DNA from: Pomacea canaliculata | Taxonomy: Eukaryota; Mollusca; Gastropoda; Architaenioglossa; Ampullariidae | DNA length: 64,000 nucleotides | NCBI RefSeq assembly: GCF_003073045.1 | Contig: NC_037603.1 | Coordinates: 17,552,192-17,616,191 of the forward strand | Direction of reading: 5' to 3' | Part shown: in pieces, positions 55,713 through 64,000 of the stretch | Layout of the letters: every line of letters begins with the position of its first letter | Numbering within the stretch: position 1 is the first letter of the stretch | Translations under genes and position numbers: made by a program | The notes under the pieces: generated by a model | What the model was told of the DNA's origin: nothing | What the model saw: only the letters and a program-made list of their open reading frames with translations | Database searches by the model: none

Positions 55713-56718
55713 CTGAAACAGCAACGTCGTCCGCAAACAGCGAGTGGAGAAGACAGTAAACCCCGGCCGAGGTGCGGCTTTCTGCTTGTTGACTTTATGT
55801 TTCAATTTGAATCGATTGCGGACAGTTGCACGCGCTGGGCAAATGGCGGGAATCCAGGCGGATATGCGAGTCTTCGACTCTCGTCAGTTCTCATTGTTCC
55901 TGACGTTGACGTCACAATCGCGAACCAACATGGCGTGAACAGCCTTTCGGGCTTCCTGACGGCAAGCTGCTTACCGCCACACCGGCAAGAACTTTTTAAA
56001 AGCGCGTGGTGCAAATGAGAGTAAACGGATGACTGGCGACAAGGGTGGGATCCACTGTCTTTCCCAGCTTCTTAGCAGGAGACAATGTACCCTTGTGACA
56101 CCAGACCAGAGAACTCACTGTGTCAAGACCTTATCCTTTCTGTGTGCGTCACACGTACACCAAGTATGTAGGACTGATGGTAGCCTAGGTACCGTATATG
56201 GGTCAATAGATGGTGTGTTCTACAGACCGAGATACGTTAGCCAGCATCTCATCCCCTACGACTGTAAGGTCACGGGACTATATTTTTTTCACGACACAGT
56301 TGTATTTTTATCTTTGTTGGTGATGAGGCTATCTCGAAGCTAAACACGGTAACACACCTCAAGTCTGAATTTTGTTCTGTAGATGTATTACAGATCGATA
56401 TTTTCACGTCCTTTTCTTTCAGTGATGATGGCAGGTGCAGCAAAGTCTTAAAGATGGCGGCTACAAGCATTCTTGTCCAGCACTACATTGTCTCCTTCGA
56501 ATCGCTGTCACAGTCATAAATTGCCTTCTCAACTTTCTGGACATCTTCAATAACCGTCACCAGAAATACAAAAAGATCGTTTGGATTTCGACATTTAAAT
56601 CATAATGAGGCAGACCAAACGCCTTTCGTCACATATTGAAGCTTGAAACAGCTTTCACCTTTTCTTTGAAAACTGATTGCATGTTCAGGAGTTTAGAAGG
56701 TATAGAATACTAGTTCGC

Positions 56719-56810
56719 AATTGTAATGTGTATAAGTGTTTGTTATTGTAATATGTGTAATTGTAATGTTATACGTGTTTGTAATTGTAATGATATACGT
56801 GTATATGTAT
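56719..56810. repeat. Short AT-rich tandem repeat
   Basis: Three to four diverged units of ~25 bases containing TTGTAATGTTATACGTGTTT or close variants. Confidence 0.7.
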
Positions 56811-57436
56811 AAGTGCTGTTAAGCACTCGGAGAACGATTCAAGATGGAACACCCCACGGTGACTGGTAGAATACGGAAACAGTAAGATACATCTCGAAAC
56901 GAACACAATGTGAACACTTAAAACCATCATGGCTTGAAATATTATGCTGGAAGTCGAGGCTGGGCTGATATTTACTAACATGTACAGCGAACAGAACAGC
57001 CAAAGCAACGACTTGCTAGAAAGTCTTTCTATGTTAGTATTTTGTATCCTGCGACGAAAAGTTTGTAAAAATGATCAAATACAATCGTTATAATACAACC
57101 CAGACAATGATACATAATGTTGCTGTTGATCCTGGGAGTAGAGCACATGTTTGAAACCAGACGAAGCCAGCGAGGGGAAGTTTTATCTGGGAAGACAGTA
57201 CCTTTGAGCTGATCCTTTATTTACATTATTAAGTTAACCCTCTAAGTGGTAATCTTATGTCACTACTTCCGTCGTTTTGCCGTGTTCATCGGACTGATGA
57301 CCGCATTTCCACCATAATGAAGAGACGAATAGCGCACTGCTGACATCGGAGGAAACTAATTAGCGTCTGGCCGCAAGTCTTACCTGAAACAAATAAATCA
57401 TCTAGGTCAGTAGAGCTGTTAGGGTGTGCGTACATG

Positions 57437-57462
57437 CGTGTGTGTGTGTGTGTGTGTGTGTT
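57437..57462 (+). repeat. GT microsatellite
   Basis: About eleven GT units. Confidence 0.9.
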
Positions 57463-57513
57463 CGTGTGCTATATTACTTTTAAATATTATTTCATATAAA
57501 CATAAACTTGTAT

Positions 57514-57692
57514 CGCTGGACTGCTGGCAGACGATTTTTCCAGTTAACTACTAAAACGAGGCTGGTGTAGACAAAGCTTCCGGTTAATCACATTGATTGT
57601 TTAGGCTCGCCAAAACTAACAGCGGAGAACTTCACTAGAGGCTAAGCGTTGGTCTCGGCAGACAGACAGCAGTCCACCTACACACGTCCGTG
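57514..57692 (-). mobile_element. Foldback MITE-like element, copy 3 (best terminal repeats)
   Basis: Reverse-complement copy of the element at 45309-45485, about 179 bp. On its own strand it runs from CACGGACGTGTGTAGGTGGA to GTCTGCCAGCAGTCCAGCG. The outer GGACTGCTG is inverted at the two ends, and the internal CCGAGAC/GTTAGT hairpin arms are partly decayed. It lies just beyond the last recognised exon of the gene at 57848-63425. Confidence 0.78.
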
Positions 57693-57847
57693 ATATAAAG
57701 AGCAGAGAATGTATTGTGGGTGCAGCTCTATAATTGTTCTTCTTCTGTGCACAAACAACAGACAGGCAGTCACCGTTGCTGAGGCTGGGGCTTAGGGCAT
57801 ACAGCTGGTTCACGTGACACTTGACACGTGTGACGTCACTAGCCTAC

Positions 57848-58856
57848 CTGCAGGATTTGATGCTGGAGCTGGTTGTAAAGCTGCCAGACACTGTCGTCCC
57901 GACATCGCGACCTCGTCTCGTGAGGACAGGGATGAGTAAACTGTACAGGCCCTTGCCATAGCCGCCCAAAATGTCGAGGATGTCGTTGAAGTCCAGACCA
58001 GGGATGAAAATGCCGTTTGGCAAGATGACATTGCCGTGTGATGATCGTCCTAACCTAACGCGTGTACCGCCATCTGCAAATGTAGATTTTTCCAAAAGAG
58101 ATGTCAGAGTCGATTCTTTCACAGTCCGTTCTCGTGCTCCACTTCCTCTTTCTCATAAATACTCCCTATCAATGTAGTCATCGACATCATCAAATTATCA
58201 TCATTGTCTTCATTTTCGTCATCATTATTATGATCACAGCAACGACCATAAAGATACACCAACAGTACTACACTTCCATTTGCTGAGAGTGGCATAGAAA
58301 TTATTTTCCCATCGCTTTGGTCGCGCGTGTCGTTGGTTGGTTGTGTGGTTATGTCTTTGTGTGTCACTTGTGTACGCTCGCACGCGCGTGTCTACTTATG
58401 TTTTTCTATCTTTAAGTACGTACTATCTGTGTGTGTGTGTGGAGTGAGAGAGAATGTGTTTGCTCTGTGCTGAAATTAAAAGAATAGTTTCATCAATGAC
58501 TTGCAGGTGTTTCAGTGTTGTCTCAGTGAACGCGCTTCATCTTTGTCGGAAATATTTCCGTACAGCTGGCTGAATCTTTAATGGCGATGCCAACACAATA
58601 TCCATACGGTCTCTACGCCCTCAACTTGTGTCTTTACCTGACTCACCACCTAATTCTGCTCCTAATGCCTTCAAGTTAGCGATTAGCTGCTCGACAAATC
58701 TCTTCCACTGTGTTTCAACGAGGGGATCAAACTGGAAGAGAAATAGAAGCCTTTCAGAATATAAATAACAAAGCTCTTTAAAAAATGTAACAAATCCATT
58801 CAGAAGGTTTAACAAGTCCTTTTTCAGAGACGCTTAATTCTTTGTGTGAAAACGTT

Positions 58857-58900
<44 letters not shown>

Positions 58901-61900
58901 GCTTCTGTACTTATTCTGTTTTGTCTTATCTTCATATTTCTCTCTCTCTCTGACACACACACAGGAATGTGACATTACATAGCTGATACATACACTTTTC
59001 GTTGTGGCTGAAGTCTTGGTCTGGAAGAAAAAAGCAACACAACATCAAGCACTAGCTAACATTGCTGCAGTCAGACTCAAATGTCATATATACATATACA
59101 GTTTCTGCACTTAGGTCTCTCTTGTATTTACTTTCACTTGGAGCAGTCAGACTTCAATGCTACTACCATTGTGTACATACTACTGGTGTCGGTCGGTCGG
59201 TCGGTCGGTCCAGCCGTCGATTGTTCTAGTCCTTTTACTGACACCAGCATCATATTTTTCAATAATCAGTCTTCATTTTACAGCTTTACATAGCCAAAAT
59301 CCTAGAATATGTCATGGTGAAAAATGCTCAGAACAGCCCAGGGGTAGCAACCCGCTTGTTGAGGTGTTGATGAGGCTACCTAGAGCATTGTGTTAGCAGC
59401 AAGTCTTCTCATTAGCAATGCAGCATTAGACAGGTACAAATGATGATGGACCTGAGCACGCACCTAGAAGCATCTGGCTGATCAGTCGCCCTCCATCCTC
59501 CTCTGCCCGGGCTAGCAAGTCTGCAGCCTTCATTAGCAGCTCCTCGTGGTGCATCCGCCCGTACCCCCGGGGTAAGGCAGAGGTGGAGGTCGCGATAATC
59601 CACAACAAAAGGTAGATACAATCTTCATTGTGCTGTGATTATAAAATTACAATTCACGTGAATCAACACACGAACACAAACACACTCGCACCACACACAG
59701 GATGGTATCCTCTACCTTCACCACACTAGTAAGATCACACAGAGAGAGGTAAAATATAAATCATCCTCGTCAACTAGTTATTATAAGCTTTGTCTTTGAG
59801 GTTGCAAATAAACAGTCAGTGCACAGAGGTAAACAGATGTTCTTGTCGTTCGTGTAAATTGACCTCCGTGGTTGCTGTGACCTCAGTGTTTATACTCAGA
59901 AAGCTTTGGCAAAGGCTGAGAGCCAATATACGCATTAATTTATTTACATCTAGACGACTCAGGTACACCTGGAGATAAGAGAAAGGAATCCATGGTTTGT
60001 TTTTTGTACAAACGGACACAGCTTACAGAGTTATATCTCAGACATGTGTACGTTGTCGTTCTATTTTAACCCCTTTCCTCGCGTGATAACGAAGATGACT
60101 GGACATAAAACACCAACCGACGAATTTCAGTCTCGTCAGTCTTCCTCCACCCCCACCCTCCGACTTTGGCGTTTCTCTTCATAAAAGTGTGAAAAGTTAT
60201 TAGTTTATCCTAACTGTATGATTCGTTTACTTTTCTAATATGCACATTTATAGATATATATTTGCGTTCTAATAGTCAGTGCGATACTGTCTTCAGTAAG
60301 ATGGAAGTTTATATTTATCTTTTATTCAAATGCATCTACAATAGTGTGTGCGAGTGCCTTTAAACACTATGTCTGCATCGTTTGGCAGAAAAGAAGGATT
60401 CTTGTTTATATATCAGCTTCTCAAGTCAAAGCTTTCATTTGTCTTCTCTTACTTTAGTCGTCTATTCGTTGTACTAAATGGTATTACAACCGGCTAGGTA
60501 ATTAAATGGTAAATACACGCATGTAGGTATAAACAGGGAGTAAAATATAATGATAATTAAGAGTCAAATAAGTGCAACATATTAGCATATAAAGGAAATT
60601 ATCTCTAAATGAAACCAGCATCCTGCCACTCATTTCCAATCTCGAGCAACAGCAATGATAAATAACAATGTAGTATTTCAATACTACGTAAGTCCTTTAA
60701 ATAATATAAAGAATGTAAGAGATGTCGTATGTCCTGATTAACTACGATATTTGAAATAAAAAAGAAGATTCGAATACAGACAGACAAAGGAAGGCGACAA
60801 ACAGACAGAGAAGGGAAGGAAGGAGATAAATGATGGGTCTGTGGTAAGCTCTCCCGAGGTCAGGTTATTTCTTTGATTTCATTGTTGATTTTGGTAGTTG
60901 TGTTGTAAATAAATTGTTGCAATCCGATTTTGTTTACAAATCATTGTCGTCGCCGTGTTTAGTAATTGAAAAATTAAGATCACGGCTTGACTTATCTCTC
61001 TCGTCTATCCTTCATTTAACGGCGACGTGTATCCAGCCTCGGGGTGTACTCGTACCATAAGCAGACCCTTGAGGGTACCTCCCCCCAACACACACACAAT
61101 TACCCAGAAGTTACCTATGTGCACTTACCTCAAGAAACGGTCAACTTACTGCAGCCTTTCGATGTAAACTTTGGGCTTTTGTCAAAGTCTTATTGTCTTA
61201 TAGTCCCGCAGACAGGAAAGACTGTTTTTTTTTTCTCCCGCAGATATCACATGTGACCGAAATATTTTAGGCCTCAAAAGATAAATCGTCAGCGACAGAT
61301 CTGGCTACCTGTCGAGTTCAAGATCACCTACGTCTTCTACCTACCCTGAAGTCACGACAGACATTGTTGCCGGAACAAGAGAAACCTTTGACCTCTGTAT
61401 ACCACCTTTCAGGCCTTACTGCCCTCCGTTCATTCTTAGCTCACTTACGCACATTTATCCATTCTTAAGACCAAACAAAATTCAATAAAATTACTTTTAT
61501 ATATCTTACTGCCAAAGTGGAGTATCCAATGTCCAGACTTACAGATCATAGAAGTCTGTGATCGAATGTTTTTCGTACAAATAAACTGGCTACCTTGGAT
61601 TGTTTATATCTTTACTTTCGAAGACAAGACTTGATGATCTACTTTATTTATATACTGTGGCGGGCATTTAATGATCTGATCCTCACAAAACTTTGTTTCT
61701 ATTGAATGTTGATAATCTGATCCTCACAAGATGCTGTTATTGCACGATTGTGGACTGTTTATGATTTGATCTTTCAAGACGCAGTTTGTCGTGCATCACG
61801 TTCTGTGACTGATTGACACAGCACCTGGTGCTTTCCCTGCCCTGCCCTGCCAACCCCAGGTAGAGATACTGTACATGTTAACCTCTGTGCATGTTAGTGC

Positions 61901-63425
61901 GTATGTATGCGTGCACAAGCTCGTTTGTACCCAGTTTCATCCCGTTCATGAAGATAGTAAAACTTTCTGTAGTATTGTAAACATGACCTGCTCTAACAGA
62001 CCCAGAATGTTCCCCAAGTCAATGGAGCCACGCCATTGACACTCAGTGTACACCTGTCCGACATGCGCTCAGCGACTGTTTCACCTTTCTGAAGTGGAAC
62101 ACCACGTGTCGCTGTATCTCTGAAACTGGTTGCATCAGTTCTGGTCGCTTAAAGTCAATGGGTGGGGTGGGAACCAACAACACTCTCCGAGAAAAACCCG
62201 CTCCTTCCACTATCTTGGAATCTCGACCTGTTGCCCGATGGGGCCACAGCCATGAAGCGGAGGTAACTTTACCTCATAGGTACCTAATAGGGAGTTACTG
62301 CAATAGAAAACACAGGCGTGATCTCGATGTCCCCGTCTTGTGTACTGTTCACAAACATGACTTCAGAGATCTTGCTAAGTCTTTTCTTAGCCGGATAAAT
62401 ATGGATGAATGTCTGAGCCAGTTTTGTCTTTAACAGTTGAGTAAACACGATTTATTTAGTCAACGTCGTGTAAACATGGCTGTATGTAGTCAACGGAGGT
62501 AGTGCAAGCTCCGGGTTTGGGTGTACCTGTAGTTCAACACTATACCCTCATCTGTTGGGGAGAATTACTACTGACAGCCCGTGTCAGCCTCAGACCAGAC
62601 ATTTGTTGCTCCATCAAGCAGCGCCTTCTCCAAAGATGCTACTGGTTGCAATTTATTTTTATTGTGACGCGACGGTTGAGAAAAATGAAGGAGAAAGAAG
62701 AGACTGAACACTGCGAATGAGCTTTTCAGTTTGGGGCACGCCATAAACCTAACGTCTGATCGACAGAAAAAAAACCACCGAACCAACATCCGCCAACACG
62801 CTGTCACCTGCTCCGTGAGATTAGATGTGCAGTCAACAAGAGACTTGCACTGACCTCCCAACAACGACACTGTCATCATTTTGTCGTCTATCATCTAATC
62901 CTTTCAGCATTGTGGAGCAGGTCATATTTCAAGACAACAGACGGAGCGATGGTTGAAATAAGAGCAAAGGATAAAGATGGATATGGGAAAGGACAGGCTG
63001 AAAAGAAAGCTGAAGATCAATAAACTTGTGTTTTTCAGCGGTTATGTTCAACAAACGACGAGGAGAGGGCAGGGTGGATGTTGTATGTGATCACCATGTG
63101 TTTTTTTAGCTGGTGTAGTAATGGAAGACGGGAGTCTAGCCCTTAAAGAGGCAAAATGAGGGACCTCAGATTAAACAAGGTAGCTGATCGCCCCTGTAGA
63201 TGGTAGATGGTAGATGGATTATAGTAGTTACCGCCTCTTTCATGATTCAGCTTGTGCAGATGGGGGTAGTACAGAGCATCTCCAAGACAGCAGAGCAACT
63301 CCTGATATGCATTTAAAGGCGGAAAGCCAGCTTTGGACGACAGTAGAAAGCTTGAGTATGCAAAGAATTCTATGATGACCAATAGGTGGTCTATACCATC
63401 ACTACCCTTCACCCACTCACACCCG
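57848..63425 (-). CDS. Unrecognised multi-exon protein, partial at both ends
   Basis: Eight exons read on the minus strand in order: 63425-63232, 62887-62808, 62427-62299, 59968-59882, 59632-59460, 59020-58996, 58731-58647 and 58073-57848. All have GT/AG borders and compatible phases, giving about 332 residues without a stop, which is hard to get by chance. The chain is mostly helical: GIDHLLVIIEFFAYSSFLLS, LNAYQELLCCLGDALYYPHL, YLSRLDVNKLMRILALSLC, YLLLWIIATSTSALPRGYGR, HHEELLMKAADLLARAEEDG and QWKRFVEQLIANLKALGAEL. This suggests a HEAT/ARM-like or other alpha-helical fold. The last exon is Gly/Ile-rich (LPNGIFIPGLDFNDILDILG). The fifth exon's donor (GC before GTGCTC, 59460) is chosen by phase; a better-looking GTGCGT four bases upstream breaks the downstream frame. 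I cannot name the family. The 5' end lies beyond 63425 or in unseen exons. Confidence 0.65.
58858..58902 (+). repeat. AAC trinucleotide microsatellite (intronic)
   Basis: About fifteen CAA/AAC units between exons 6 and 7 of the minus-strand gene. Confidence 0.95.
59188..59212 (+). repeat. GGTC tetranucleotide repeat (intronic)
   Basis: About six GGTC/CGGT units between exons 5 and 6 of the minus-strand gene. Confidence 0.9.
61640..61800 (+). repeat. Three-unit diverged tandem repeat
   Basis: Units of ~60 bases built around GATAATCTGATCCTCACAAG and TTTGTTTCTATTG-like halves. It lies inside the long intron 3 of the minus-strand gene. Confidence 0.55.
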
Positions 63426-64000
63426 CTGAAACACACACACACGCACGCACGCACCAACATAACAACTTTTCTAACGTACCGATGAGCTTAGCTTTTTATA
63501 ATCAGGACAGCAATGCATTATCCACAATTCCAATAACAGCCAGTTTAATTACAAAACATTGTAGATGAGGCACAGTTTCATGTTCACAGAAGTTCACTAG
63601 ATTAACCTGCTCTGGCCTTATTTGTGGATGAACTGGTGGATAATTCAACGATGAATGTTTCTTTTGATTCTGTATGTCATCTCAGGCAACAAGAATAATA
63701 CAATCGAAAAAACTTCAGGTGACAAGTTTGCAAAAATGACAAAATAAATTACATGGTTATGTAATAAATTGCTAGGTAATATAACCAACAATTGCTACAT
63801 CTTCCATTAAAGCCAACTTCTAGGAGACAGTTTCTCCCCAGGAGAAATTGAAATCCATGTGACATACATCCTCATTTCTACTGAGCCCATCAATTCCTGT
63901 TGCTGTTCAGAACATTTCCAAGTTGTTATCACAACATGATATTGCAGTTTATTCTCTAAGAAATTTATTCTTTCCAAGGTTTTCATTTTCTCCCAGATCA

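Noticed and set aside
59460-59632. Secreted-protein start: ATG at 59628 followed by a signal-peptide-like YLLLWIIATSTSA
   Set aside because: The ATG is out of frame with the hydrophobic stretch, and the exon joins in phase to an upstream exon at 59882-59968. It is therefore an internal exon of the larger gene, not a signal peptide.

Overview
The window looks like nuclear DNA from an animal with spliced genes, most likely a mollusc (inference). Exons are short with canonical GT/AG borders. The recognisable genes are animal orthologues, and the intergenic DNA carries LINE tails, a tRNA-derived SINE with a target-site duplication, foldback MITEs and many microsatellites. Roughly 10-30 kb is AT-rich, while 30-64 kb is more mixed with GC-rich islands. 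I saw no rRNA, convincing tRNA, CRISPR, prokaryotic, LTR-retroelement or virus-like element.

Layout: 1-4802 has no gene I can support. 4803-9618 (+) is a six-exon gene for an 808-residue leucine-rich-repeat protein. 12424-13377 (-) is an intronless aldo-keto reductase. 15921-18353 (-) is TRAPPC1 in four exons, with a LINE fragment in intron 2. 20840-24698 (-) is a SAT1/SAT2-type GNAT acetyltransferase in five exons. It is divergent from ANKRD42 (+, 24995-32111, eleven exons), whose start codon lies about 300 bp away. 33149-33445 (-) is a possible orphan terminal exon. 34-57 kb is mostly gene-poor and holds a Tigger remnant, LINE fragments, MITEs, minisatellites and several candidate first exons. 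41412-42184 (-) holds a signal-peptide reading frame followed by two copies of a dibasic-flanked FNP[S/T]GW peptide, a possible undescribed secreted peptide precursor. 57848-63425 (-) contains eight successive phase-compatible exons of a protein I do not recognise.

The genes do not form a pathway. TRAPPC1 works in ER-Golgi tethering, the acetyltransferase in polyamine/thialysine metabolism, the reductase in carbonyl detoxification, and ANKRD42 and the LRR protein are scaffold-type repeat proteins. The most unusual pattern is that two neighbouring minus-strand genes (AKR and TRAPPC1) each carry, just downstream of the stop codon, a short same-orientation copy of their own coding sequence (35 of 37 and 24 of 24 bases matching).
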